NCBI GenBank assembly: GCA_964019695.1
Contig: OZ026530.1
Coordinates: forward strand, 36,256,835-36,320,834
Length of the DNA: 64,000 nucleotides
Reading direction: 5' to 3'
Source: Loripinus fragilis
Taxonomy: Eukaryota; Mollusca; Bivalvia; Lucinida; Lucinidae
Of this stretch, positions 58,201-62,129 are shown piece after piece. The notes under the pieces are model-generated. The model ran no database searches and had not been told where the DNA came from. It saw only the letters and a list, made by a program, of their open reading frames with translations. A program made the position numbers and the translations under genes. Position 1 is the first letter of the stretch. The number at the start of each line of letters is the position of its first letter.

Positions 58201-60787
58201 AGACCTACGATTGGAAGCCTCCATTTCTTTTCTTAATTCCGTTAGATAGAAAAGCAATATTTTGGATAATGATTACAATCTGATATTGATAATAATTTAT
58301 GGGTTACCCCACCTTCCTCTTGTATTCCTACGCGGTATCTTTCTCTGTAATTGGGTAATTACTAGCTTATGATGGAATATGTAAGGAGGGAGGCGGGATA
58401 AGCATGGAAAAAGAAACTAATATATATTGTCTAAAAGATTGAGTGGGGGTCGTCGCTTGAATCTTGAGATGTAAACACGTATTTTAAAGAGATAAGAAAT
58501 AAATTGTGGCACGATCATGTGTTGTTACTAATCACGGCCTTGGGCTGGAATCCTAGATTCATGGCCCTGTAGATATTCTCCGGGACCTAGCCATAGCCAG
58601 AGTCCACTTGCTGGCTATGGTACAGTAGCCAGCTCTCTCTTTCTCAGCGAGATGATTGCAAAATTAACGTCAATTACAACAACGTCTTTGATTTTTACAC
58701 CATACTTATATACTGTAAATCCGGAAATTTTCGTGAGGGTTTTATTTTCGCGAAATTGCGAAGTTTCGTGAAAATAAAATCCTCGCGAAATGGAGAAATC
58801 ATTCTATTGGTAAATCATGCCCTAGTCGCGAATTTTAAACGTCGCAAATATGTCTTTTAACGCCATTTGCGAAAATAAAATTCTCGCGAAAATTTCTCAG
58901 CGAGATGATTGCAAAATCAAAAAGAACGCCAATAACAACGTCTTTGATTTTTACACCATACTCACTCCGGATAGGCGGCAATCAAAAACGCCCTTACCAA
59001 TCGACGAACGCGGAACAAAAACCGCTAGAAACAGTGTTTTCGATTGCCATTTGTCGCCAGTCGGGCGACAAATGACAATCAAAAACTCTGTTTCTAACGA
59101 TTTTTGATCTACGTTCGTCGATATTGTTAACGTTTTCGATTGCCGCCTATCCGGTGTGATACTTACATATTCAATGCTACACAGATCAAAATCAAACTGT
59201 ATGTTCATCTGTGTTGAAGAAGTAGTTCTCCGGCATGACGAGCTCCGACCTTGGATATATATCAATCCGCCATCAGCAGCATTGTCCAACAGTATCACAA
59301 CCATCCGCGAATTACAACTCTTCACTGTTACTGAAAATGTAGAATTGCATTGCTAATCACTGAGTAGTGGATAGCTTAGCTTTTGTATGTCCCCAGGGTA
59401 TTTCTATACAGAGGGTTAGGAATCTTTACCATGAGATTTCCAACAATGTGGCATTTTGACATGTGTAGACTCAGACGAGCCTCTGCAGCCTCTTTTTAAG
59501 CTAAGAAACTCCAAATGGTGCTCAGCCAGTAGCTTAACAATCATAATCAAACGACTAGCAAAGGCTCTGATCAGTCTGCGTGTATGCGCAGGCTGGTCTG
59601 AGGCTTTGCTGGTCGCACATACCAAATTGTTGAAAATCTCATGCACTGGCTCGTATGTTCAAAACTCCTGTATGCCAGAGTCTATTTACTCACTCTCCAA
59701 ATGTAAGTTTAAAATTTACCATTAATGTCAAATTCTACTTAAATATGGTTGAATAACCATTTCTTTACCATATCAAACATGCTGAATAACACAGTCTAAT
59801 CTTTCAACATCATTGTCATTTGTTGAAACGGGTTCTGTAGGTCAGAGTCCATTTACTCACACTCAAAATGTACATTCAAAATTCAACATTAATGTCAAGT
59901 TCTACTTAAATACGGTTGAATAACCATTTCTTTACCATATCAAACATGCTGAATAACACAGTCTAATCTTTCAACATCATTGTCATTTGTTGAAATGGGT
60001 TCTGTTTATTGTATACCAGTAGGTCCCTTGCATAAATGTACGTTATTGCATGGTTTGTGCGTATGTAGATAATCCACGAACTTTAGCGAGTGGATTATCT
60101 CCCGTGCATACGCACAGCCATACAATAACGTTCTTATTGCAACAGCATGCACGTGCACTTTGTAAATTGCGAGATATTTGATGTAAAAAATTTATGATAT
60201 CGCTCAAAAGTGCAATAAATATAACTTATTGCGCCCAATGTCTAACACAAATACCTCGAAATGTACAAAGTGCAAATGCATGATAGTGTAACAAGCAAGT
60301 TATTGTATGGTTTGCGAAAGATCGTGGATTAATTCCCCGTACAGACGCACAACCCGTACAGTTACTTATAAATATCCCTTGTACAAATATACACTAAACA
60401 GTAGTCCTGTTGCTGATTTGTATATAAATGTACTTGTGGAAATACAGTAAAACCTGTGTAAAATGGCCACTCAAAAATGGACAAAACAAAGGTCTTTATG
60501 ACAAATGATAGCTTACCGAAGGTTAAAAGTATTACAGAATGATCTCCATGGAGCATTGTGCAATACTTTTGACCTGCATTAAGCGATAATTGGTCTTGAA
60601 TACCAATATTTGGATTTTTTGAGAGTGGCCGTTTTACACATGTTTTACTGTACAACAGTATGAAAACTAATTCATTGATATGTATATACTAAAACAACAT
60701 ACCATTTGGCGAAAACATTCCATTCAGATGATGAATCTGGGACAGCAGTATACAGCTCAAAAGTATTAATCCTTTGCCATCCATCAT
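38145..60787 (-). CDS. ZP gene 1: membrane ZP-domain protein, 10 coding exons, 406 aa
   Basis: Coding exons in order are 60787-60703, 59330-59167, 51904-51780, 50186-50041, 46875-46815, 45976-45814, 44510-44384, 43436-43309, 40549-40358 and 38174-38145. Lengths sum to 1221 nt, all introns are GT-AG and phases agree throughout. The product has a signal peptide (about 1-23). ZP-N (about 30-125) has Cys34, 61, 79 and 109. ZP-C (about 135-255) has Cys183, 195, 237, 242, 246 and 251. A basic cleavage site RKKR lies at 259-262, a membrane helix at about 302-325 and an 80-residue cytoplasmic tail follows. ZP proteins are cut by furin-like proteases and polymerise outside the cell, for example in egg coats, cuticles or apical matrices. 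Which of these applies here cannot be told. Intron 2 holds an LTR retroelement and intron 4 a LINE, both antisense to the gene. A 5'UTR exon is implied because an acceptor precedes the ATG. Confidence 0.9.
38188..38392 (-). repeat. tRNA-derived SINE, copy 4
   Basis: The reverse complement has CAGTGGCTCAGTGGTAGAGT, a B box (GGGTTCGAGAC), and the CCTTGAGCAAGACACATTTA and AACCCAGGTAGACCCGTCCC body. It lies in intron 9 of ZP gene 1, 14 bp upstream of exon 10. Confidence 0.88.
38398..38690. repeat. ATTATTCACTATTCATT-type simple tandem repeat
   Basis: Irregular iterations of CATTATTCACTATTCATTA fill nearly 300 bp of intron 9, with linkers such as TTTTGGCT and AAAAAGGT. Confidence 0.8.
38827..38893. 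repeat. Constant-arm mini-hairpin, core class GCAGCATGATGCTGC
   Basis: The arms GCAAATAGTGGCAACCC and GGGTCTGCACTGTTTGC enclose a perfect inner palindrome, GATGAAATGCAGCAT and its complement. Confidence 0.85.
39932..40000. repeat. Constant-arm mini-hairpin, core class CTGCTCCTAAAGGAGCAG
   Basis: The outer arms are diverged (GCAAGCACTATGAACCC, CCATATTGTTTGC). The inner palindrome is exact. Confidence 0.75.
40086..40315 (+). repeat. Family P1 MITE, full copy
   Basis: It begins GAGCCATGACATGAGATTTCC, has the core GTGCATACGCACAGTCTGGTC and ends GTAAATCATATGTGA. It ends about 43 bp beyond the donor of exon 9, inside intron 9. Confidence 0.85.
40358..40549 (-). CDS. ZP gene 1 exon 9 (cytoplasmic tail)
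   Basis: The acceptor ATTTCTCTTGCAG precedes 64 codons in phase 0; the donor is GTAAGC. It encodes a hydrophilic tail (SSPPDDVYTGRRLSDRG..., PTPPQKRRESV) with many Ser, Arg and Pro residues and no recognised domain. Confidence 0.85.
40921..40984. repeat. Constant-arm mini-hairpin, core class CTGCTCCTATATAGGAGCAG
   Basis: The outer arms are CAAACAGTGTAG and GGGTCTACACTTATG. The inner palindrome is perfect (20 bases plus GA/TC). It lies in intron 8. Confidence 0.85.
41555..41796 (+). repeat. Family P1 MITE, full copy with poly-C/poly-A leader
   Basis: Preceded by a C run and an A run (41513-41551). The core is CTGCGCATATGCGCAGTCTG. Confidence 0.88.
41946..42139 (-). repeat. Family P1 MITE, shortened, reversed
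   Basis: The order of motifs is inverted, and a segment around TCTGAGTCTACAC is reduced. It is followed directly by an AT microsatellite. Confidence 0.8.
42143..42229. repeat. (AT)n microsatellite
   Basis: A pure AT tract of about 87 bp. Confidence 0.98.
42481..42530. repeat. Constant-arm mini-hairpin, short form
   Basis: The outer arms are ACAGTGCATACCCTGAT and GTGTCTTCACTGTTTG. The inner part is reduced (AGAATGCTATAT). Confidence 0.6.
42548..42750 (+). repeat. tRNA-derived SINE, copy 5 (best preserved)
   Basis: The A box CAGTGGCTCAGTGGTATAGT and B box GCGGGTTCGAGCCTCACC are intact. The body and tail (GGCGTTAAGAATCAAATCAT) follow. Antisense to ZP gene 1, in intron 8. Confidence 0.92.
42910..43060. 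repeat. Long hairpin repeat
   Basis: Arms TTTTCTCATTTGGGGAGGT, ATATTGTCG and GTTTTACGG are matched in inverse order on the right. Confidence 0.7.
43309..43436 (-). CDS. ZP gene 1 exon 8 (membrane helix)
   Basis: The acceptor TGTATTTCAG precedes two bases completing Ser291 and 42 codons; the donor is GTATGT. It encodes an acidic stretch with Cys297, then IAGSVIAITTVTLLFSWIVC as the membrane helix and a basic stop-transfer end (MSKLKQLGK). Confidence 0.88.
43807..44022 (+). repeat. tRNA-derived SINE, copy 6
   Basis: Same structure as copy 5, but the B box is mutated (GGGTTTTAGCC) and the segment TGTGTCCTTGAGCAA is duplicated in tandem. It lies in intron 7. Confidence 0.9.
44384..44510 (-). 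CDS. ZP gene 1 exon 7 (end of ZP-C, cleavage site)
   Basis: The acceptor is TTGTATTACTACAG. The exon begins AICGEIIGWG, then RKKRD, the expected basic cleavage site after ZP-C, and an acidic linker. The frame requires a phase-1 end. The only site giving this and a clean join to exon 8 is AAAAAT|GTACAG, a weak donor. The exon body is secure; its exact 3' edge is less so. Confidence 0.8.
44643..44960. repeat. Direct repeat pair, about 229 bp apart
   Basis: A block of about 87 bp (ACTCAATAAAACTGAGCCTG..., ATTTCTGAAGGATCCG) at 44643-44730 is repeated at 44872-44960 with substitutions. It is in intron 6. Confidence 0.7.
45275..45422. repeat. Long palindromic MITE-like hairpin
   Basis: Arms AATCCATTAATCGTGTGAGGG, TAGGGTAGAAAAATCC and CTCGGGATCAC pair with the right side. 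The loop carries CATCACTCGGCAAGCCTGGTGATG. A diverged relative is at 6311-6452. Confidence 0.8.
45564..45780. mobile_element. TTAA palindromic MITE, copy 1
   Basis: About 213 bp. Ends are TTAACCCTTAAAGCGTC and GGCGCTTTTAGGGGTAA. The inner arms include GCAGCAGACGACAA, and the centre is TGAGAATCGTCTGC and its complement. Flanking TTAA is intact on the left and changed to GTAA on the right. Confidence 0.85.
45814..45976 (-). CDS. ZP gene 1 exon 6 (ZP-C core)
   Basis: The acceptor TTCACAACTGACAG precedes one base plus 54 codons; the donor is GTAAAC. It carries CSTDEELFPNF, STFRAFQPTN, and FSCTVEVCMGECQ. The Cys-x4-Cys-x3-Cys group and the Phe-x-Ala-Phe strand are hallmarks of the ZP-C subdomain. 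Confidence 0.92.
46140..46760. other. Intron 5 sequence, no exon supported
   Basis: A minus-strand open frame at 46311-46505 has no matching acceptor, and skipping it keeps the ZP frame intact. It looks like a dispersed repeat. Confidence 0.5.
46815..46875 (-). CDS. ZP gene 1 exon 5 (ZP-C)
   Basis: A 61-nt exon between acceptor GTTATCTTTGCAG and donor GTACGTAT. It encodes GDFDIKAKECTASLISLVRE, giving the first ZP-C cysteine in its usual Cys-x-Ala-Ser context. Both phases fit its neighbours. Confidence 0.88.
46905..47035. repeat. GCGGATCCAG-end fragment with poly-G
   Basis: The sequence GCGCGGATCCAGAAATTC followed by a G run resembles both ends of the element at 63707-63928. Confidence 0.4.
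47040..49274 (+). mobile_element. Decayed CR1/Jockey-type LINE, 5'-truncated
   Basis: The element begins inside ORF2 (about 47063, SIWKLFKQFG) and lacks the endonuclease. It ends in a TTAC tandem tail at 49230-49274, as in CR1-like LINEs. It lies in intron 4 of ZP gene 1, antisense to the gene. Confidence 0.9.
47063..48815 (+). pseudogene. LINE reverse transcriptase pseudogene
   Basis: Reverse transcriptase blocks are in order: NNYRPISILPTLSKIIEK and QSGFRKNHSTESAL (frame of 47102), DFRKAFDLVDH (motif A, 47753 onward, same frame after a TAA at 47729), then in a shifted frame GVQQGSILGPLLF (motif B), LYSDDSTLYS (motif C, with YSDD in place of the usual Y/F-A-DD). A second shift leads to the C-terminal region at 48474-48815 (RRAYKLILG, ALVWNSVP). 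There are at least two stops and two frameshifts, so it is inactive. The family is assigned from motif order and tail, not from a search. Confidence 0.88.
49280..49920. other. Intron 4 sequence with decayed SINE tail
   Basis: About 49560-49680 resembles a degraded SINE body (CAACCCAGGAAACATGATTG, GGACGTTAATGATAAACTAA). No exon seen. Confidence 0.4.
50041..50186 (-). CDS. ZP gene 1 exon 4 (ZP-N/ZP-C linker and first ZP-C strands)
   Basis: The acceptor TTCTTTCGTACAG precedes one base, 48 codons and one further base; the donor is GTAGAT. It encodes RPIVRMRMLTD, then GGEITLDDNVKMSLTLED, the hydrophobic-alternating start of ZP-C with the usual Asp-Asn-Val turn. There is an N-glycosylation sequon at Asn133. 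Confidence 0.88.
50290..50870 (+). repeat. SINE-like conserved repeat, copy 2
   Basis: It contains CTGACCGTTCCAAGGCGGTA, TGTGGTCACCTGCGGGGAAA, GGGCTGACCTCTTGGCTCT and CATTGTATCGATTCCTGATC. In intron 3 of ZP gene 1. Confidence 0.7.
51565..51770 (-). repeat. SINE-like conserved repeat, copy 3
   Basis: The reverse complement carries GTGGTCACCTGCTGGGAAAG and GGCTGACCTCTTGGCTCTC. Homology to copy 2 reaches to within about 15 bp of the exon 3 donor. Confidence 0.7.
51780..51904 (-). CDS. ZP gene 1 exon 3 (second half of ZP-N)
   Basis: The acceptor GTATTGTTTTGCCAG precedes 41 codons plus two bases; the donor is GTAAGT. It encodes DSKFRVIVQRNAYYQTGHDK and VIPVMCLVD, the last ZP-N strands with the fourth ZP-N cysteine. 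Start phase 0 and end phase 2 fit exons 2 and 4 exactly. Confidence 0.88.
51950..52165. mobile_element. TTAA palindromic MITE, copy 2
   Basis: TTAA on both sides. The centre TCATGAGAATCGTCTGC/GCAGACGATTCTCATGA is a perfect palindrome. It lies 46 bp from exon 3, in intron 2. Confidence 0.9.
52290..52392. repeat. Short repeat with ACATATGTTGT motif
   Basis: The segment AACATATGTTGTAGGTACAC continues to AGACGATTCTTTTCA and AAAACTGATGGATAAGAAA. A related copy is at 51357-51470. Confidence 0.55.
52488..52492. repeat. Target site duplication, left (GTAGC)
   Basis: GTAGC directly precedes the 5' LTR and is repeated at 58625-58629. Confidence 0.93.
52493..53069 (+). repeat. 5' LTR
   Basis: 577 bp, 99.8% identical to the 3' LTR by base-by-base comparison. 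A TATA-like TATATATT lies at 52866-52873 and AATAAA at 52943-52948, a plausible U3-R layout. An open frame inside it is carried by both LTRs and is not credited. Confidence 0.95.
52866..52873 (+). promoter_or_regulatory. Candidate TATA box in 5' LTR
   Basis: TATATATT about 70 bp upstream of AATAAA. The transcription start is not known. Confidence 0.45.
53080..53097 (+). promoter_or_regulatory. Candidate primer binding site
   Basis: TGGTGCCGTTGACT starts ten bases after the LTR with the expected TGG (complement of tRNA CCA). An alternative is TGGTACAACC at 53063, overlapping the LTR end. The matching tRNA is not identified. Confidence 0.4.
53358..53459 (+). repeat. 29-bp tandem repeat in the leader, about 3.5 copies
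   Basis: Units starting CGTGCTGACATTGTTCCTGG begin at 53358, 53387, 53416 and 53445 (partial). It lies between the LTR and gag, where packaging signals usually sit. Confidence 0.92.
53478..53488 (+). promoter_or_regulatory. Splice donor upstream of gag
   Basis: CCCTG|GTGAGTA, with the intron starting at 53483, is a near-consensus donor 31 bases before the gag ATG. Pairing with the acceptor at 55557 would remove gag and the protease stub. Confidence 0.7.
53514..54452 (+). CDS. gag: Gag polyprotein (capsid and nucleocapsid), intact
   Basis: A 312-aa structural protein that forms the particle and binds the element RNA. A capsid-like region (about 35-200) has the retrotransposon gag pattern: PTFAGNPSHFKNWI, then W-x-x-L motifs and RVRQERNESVQIYAERL. 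Two CCHC zinc knuckles follow: Cys225-Cys228-His233-Cys238 and Cys274-Cys277-His282-Cys287, separated by an Arg-rich linker. The start is the first ATG after the leader. The frame is uninterrupted up to TAG at 54450, and the protease-like frame overlaps it at -1. Relatives are Ty3/Gypsy Gag proteins; two knuckles recall retroviral nucleocapsid. It shows no internal damage. Confidence 0.93.
   Translation: MADVVEQLTSFFHAISVQLGSLTTAVNSQSVVNIVPTFAGNPSHFKNWIKAIQRYEILTGVDDEKLKGITLQSAQGPVADFIARWMRDHQNQTWAHLKTELQSRFGEITDRSIAFSMLRRVRQERNESVQIYAERLLAIAEDAFTGQDQADLPTIERQLVGFFIDGLAYDYLKLKVMRENPDRLQAAVHIAMTEQNLQRKFNLRTGREDRTVEPMEVDHARPARCQLCKRNGHEARECRTFRRERAEAVNMTRQFSGSRGRDQRQMPRQSSLICWFCYEPGHKKVDCEKFKRLRARGTQEAPARLTKPSENM
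54386..55060 (+). pseudogene. Protease stub plus pol remnant (-1 frame, one stop)
   Basis: This open frame lies at -1 relative to gag and overlaps it by 67 bp. It contains the retropepsin active-site motif LVDTGAE (DTGA codons at 54587-54598), followed by TLLSRR. A TAA at 54641-54643 interrupts it. The same frame resumes with an ANGS block (54680), typical of the flap region, then runs into an unrelated Ser/Pro/Glu-rich tail ending at 55060. The tail might be the C-terminus of the lost integrase or a new sequence. The second conserved protease block, and all of reverse transcriptase, RNase H and integrase, are absent. I see no canonical slippery heptamer in the overlap. It is not expected to be a working enzyme. 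Confidence 0.82.
55061..55557 (+). other. Non-coding spacer before env
   Basis: About 500 bp, AT-rich, with no long frame. It ends in the env splice acceptor. It may be residual sequence from the deletion of pol, or an original spacer. Confidence 0.5.
55541..55560 (+). promoter_or_regulatory. Splice acceptor for env mRNA
   Basis: TTTTCCTTATTTTTCAG ends at 55557, five bases before the env ATG at 55563. A strong polypyrimidine tract and its placement support a spliced env transcript. Confidence 0.75.
55563..57617 (+). CDS. env: Envelope glycoprotein, F-like class I fusion type, intact
   Basis: A 684-aa membrane protein that would sit on particles and fuse membranes. A hydrophobic signal region (about 4-16) begins it. 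A furin-type site RERR (139-142) is followed by a hydrophobic, Gly/Ala-rich fusion peptide (SLIPIVGRVLSGAFG) and a long heptad-rich helix (about 165-265). A later block has SPEELSKIL and IIVTIPLL, as in envelopes of insect errantiviruses and baculovirus F proteins. Cysteines cluster at about 400-440 and 474-498. The membrane anchor is about 590-607, followed by a cytoplasmic tail of about 75 residues. There are N-glycosylation sequons, e.g. Asn193, Asn222 and Asn532. The frame has no stops or shifts. Homology is judged by motif layout, not by a search; infectivity cannot be inferred. Confidence 0.88.
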   Translation: MMRFLIRIVSLLLLGFHLKDQNIYENVVFQEINQVRLTRSEWKIACVFEIQTILDYVKSIANDIGRVHKVIANVQRDYAQSAKATTIFENEDLLLGMRDHSGFSQTFDQMLKEIAVLTSAYKGLQNELKSYAFLSASSRERRSLIPIVGRVLSGAFGLATTGQVRALRTGIQTLSDNQEKIYHLVENQISMINVSRKYIKENRQTINKLIIGVHQIDMKVNNISQILITDLNTIGRFVQIYSQLNLALQSIKRMIDSAQRYVDHLRLELSFLAIGHISPNLLSPEELSKILHQVRSKLPAAFRLPTHPSRKLWSYFRTLNCAAIIDNKKLIIIVTIPLLDNDESYQLYEIHNLAFPDPFTPSPNYESSMMALYRLETEALMVNTHRTEYIFITREELYSCSHSEGHYCNAQHARLPISKSRTCVISLFMKNSDKIKRYCVPEIYTNVHLPRAVNLKDGIYAVSTKNPFSLHLTCQAPPSSSEIQVKPPLTVVNLEMACSAHSQEITLMPYFAAQTTVPTQKEPFFVLLQETNFSEVKIWQPLVSSLKNFSSVNLPETLKNVDKISMTEFLDRLGSLQQVEIETKWHFPFWAKIAAGIAGIICLVIIIKYRQQIALCLRRIVKRETLRVQEPNETIHNNVEATKSEDLGSQKTLQTQTRKLESIYPRLDLASMPGTGPEATTSST
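57629..57814 (+). other. Small hydrophobic frame between env and 3' LTR
   Basis: A 61-codon frame starts 12 bases after the env stop and has a membrane-helix-like stretch (CLIYCAVGIIIIHFL). There is no independent support; it may be chance. Confidence 0.25.
58034..58047 (+). promoter_or_regulatory. Polypurine tract
   Basis: ACACAGGGGGGTGA directly precedes the 3' LTR, the expected plus-strand primer site. Confidence 0.8.
58048..58624 (+). repeat. 3' LTR
   Basis: 577 bp, one difference from the 5' LTR (C at 58451). AATAAA at 58498-58503 would direct polyadenylation. Confidence 0.95.
58625..58629. repeat. Target site duplication, right (GTAGC)
   Basis: Matches 52488-52492. Confidence 0.93.
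58643..58963. repeat. 67-bp direct repeats flanking a CGCGAAA-rich element
   Basis: The segment TCTCAGCGAGATGATTGCAA ... TTTGATTTTTACACCATACT occurs at 58643-58709 and 58895-58963. Between them is a palindromic, TTTTCGCGAA-rich element (CTGTAAATCCGGAAATTTTC ... ATTCTCGCGAAAATT). Confidence 0.75.
58969..59155. mobile_element. Palindromic MITE adjoining the exon 2 donor
   Basis: The ends are TCCGGATAGGCGGCAATC and its complement, with inner arms ATCGACGAACG/CGTTCGTCGAT and a centre CATTTGTCGCC/GGGCGACAAATG. It stops 11 bases from the splice donor of ZP gene 1 exon 2. Confidence 0.85.
59167..59330 (-). CDS. ZP gene 1 exon 2 (first half of ZP-N)
   Basis: The acceptor CTACATTTTCAG precedes two bases completing Val29 and 54 codons; the donor is GTAAGT. 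It encodes TVKSCNSRMVVILLD, GGLIYIQGRSSSC and FDFDLCSIEY with three ZP-N cysteines. Its paralogue is at 823-939. Confidence 0.9.
59429..59656 (-). repeat. Family P1 MITE, reversed
   Basis: Core CTGCGTGTATGCGCAGGCTGG; the ends are CATGAGATTTCCAACAATG and AAAATCTCATGCACTGGCTC. In intron 1 of ZP gene 1. Confidence 0.85.
59670..60006. repeat. 168-bp tandem duplication in intron 1
   Basis: Two adjacent copies (59670-59838, 59839-60006) share GAATAACCATTTCTTTACCA and ATCTTTCAACATCATTGTC with few changes. Confidence 0.88.
60048..60128. repeat. Long hairpin repeat (family with 4188-4289)
   Basis: The arms ATGGTTTGTGCGTATG and CATACGCACAGCCATAC enclose GATAATCCACGAACTTTAGCG and a matching inner arm. 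Confidence 0.7.
60370..60700. other. Intron 1 remainder, nothing recognised
   Basis: A short inverted pair (CAGTAAAACCTGTGTAAAATGG at about 60446 and its complement at about 60629) suggests a small element of about 205 bp, without further support. Confidence 0.4.
60703..60787 (-). CDS. ZP gene 1 exon 1 (signal peptide)
   Basis: ATG ATG directly follows an acceptor-like CTCTTTTTTGCAG; 28 codons plus one base; donor GTATGT. It encodes MMDGKGLILLSCILLSQIHH, a signal peptide with a good hydrophobic core. The phase-1 end matches exon 2 and the gene 2 signal exon. Confidence 0.85.
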
Positions 60788-60789
60788 CT

Positions 60790-61380
60790 GCAAAAAAGAG
60801 ATAATGCATAACTTATTGTTTTCAACGGGAAACAGAAATGGAGAACCGATGAGTAAGGTGGTGGTCAAAAAATAGGTTAAGAACGGAGCTGCTATTTCAT
60901 GTCCCTTTTACATCGGTGTGTCAGTTGTATAACATGCGTATATAGGCAAACCCCAACCCCCTGTCGTTGATGCTTTTAATACTAATGGAGTTCCGAAACA
61001 TTTTGGTGAAATAAGTATGGGATTGTCTATTTTCCGTTTTAATGGGCAATAGGTCGAAATTTCTAAATTATGATGTATTCATGTACCTAATGATTGTTTT
61101 ATCTTTGCAAACAGTACAGGCACTGATGAAATGCCGCTTCATCTGGGTCTTCCCTGTCAGCTAATCCACCTGTTTATGGCCATCCAGAATGAAAAGGGTC
61201 GAACCTGGAGAATAAAATAAAATTAAAACTTACTTTTCAATCACTTTGTACACTTCCTTCCAGCAAGATTTGAATTCAAGAATTCATTTCTTCCTCAGGA
61301 ACTATAGTTGGCCATGACTTCGGTGACCCGCAAGAACAATAAGTCTATACTCCTCGAAAAAAGGGACTATTGCCAAGCCT
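60790..61380. other. Upstream flank of ZP gene 1 start
   Basis: No promoter or 5'UTR exon could be placed. A diverged constant-arm mini-hairpin is at 61107-61160 (GCAAACAGTACAGGCACTGA). Confidence 0.4.
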
Positions 61381-61382
61381 CA

Positions 61383-61597
61383 TTAACCCTTAAAGCGCCA
61401 ATCACGACTGCAGCAGACGACAAATTTTGCGACATCTTTCCTAATTTTCCAAAAAAATAAGGTATGATATTTCATGAGAATCGTCTGCCAGCAGACGATT
61501 CTCATGAAATATCATGTCTTATTAGTTATTTTTGAAAAAGCAGCAAAATTTGAAATTGTCGTCTGCTGCAAATTATAGGTGGCGCTTTATGGGTTAA
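61383..61597. mobile_element. TTAA palindromic MITE, copy 3
   Basis: The best copy: TTAA on both sides, ends CCCTTAAAGCGCCA and GGCGCTTTATGGG, inner arms GCAGCAGACGACAA and TTGTCGTCTGCTGC, and a perfect centre. Confidence 0.92.
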
Positions 61598-61971
61598 CCA
61601 TAAATTGGTATTGAACTACGAAAGCCCATATACGACAGACACATGCACAGACTGGTCTATATCGTCTTTGTTCACTTCGTATTATATAGCCAAGAACACA
61701 GTCACGATTCAAGTTTAATTATACAACTTACTTTTCTAATGACAGCGGAATTATGTAGGTTTTGTTTTTCAATTTACCAGTATTTCCATCAACGTACCTA
61801 GATTTGATTCACTTTATTGCATTATTGAGAAAAATTATAGGTAATTTGTGCTTAATTAATTGGTGTTAATTTATGCATAATTAGGTGATAACTTGATTTA
61901 TACCTTCGTATACAGGTATAAGCGTTGAGAAAAAAATGCCTGTATCCGTACCTCAATGCATATATTATGTA

Positions 61972-62126
61972 CATACATCACAGGAGCTTGAAGTTCGATC
62001 CTTATATCACCTCTATAGCCTCAAAACCAAACGCTCACATTGGCATTACTAAATGGCATTATGAGATTTTCGGTTTTAGGGTTTAGAAGTGATATGAGGA
62101 TAGAACCTCAAGCCCCTGTGCATACA
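61972..62126. repeat. Inverted repeat
   Basis: The arms AGGAGCTTGAAGTTCGATCC and TTATATCAC, and their inverse on the right (AGTGATATGAGGATAGAACC), are about 95 bp apart. Confidence 0.65.
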
Positions 62127-62129
62127 TGT

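Larger units (their letters stand above)
52493..58624 (+). mobile_element. Pol-deleted gag-env LTR retroelement (errantivirus-like)
   Basis: A complete element of 6132 bp. Two 577-bp LTRs start TGTA and end TACA, differ at one position (T at 52896, C at 58451) and are flanked by GTAGC. Inside are a leader with a 29-bp tandem repeat, gag, a broken protease stub in the -1 frame, about 500 bp of non-coding DNA, env and a purine tract. Reverse transcriptase, RNase H and integrase are missing. An env-bearing Ty3/Gypsy relative with pol is normally near 9 kb, so about 3 kb has been lost. The near-identical LTRs indicate recent integration, so an enzyme source in trans is inferred. It lies in intron 2 of ZP gene 1, antisense to it. 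Confidence 0.93.

Noticed and set aside
59416..59646. Frame with ATSKASDQPAHTR, also at 41454 and elsewhere
   Set aside because: It is the translation of family P1 MITEs, read through the palindromic core.
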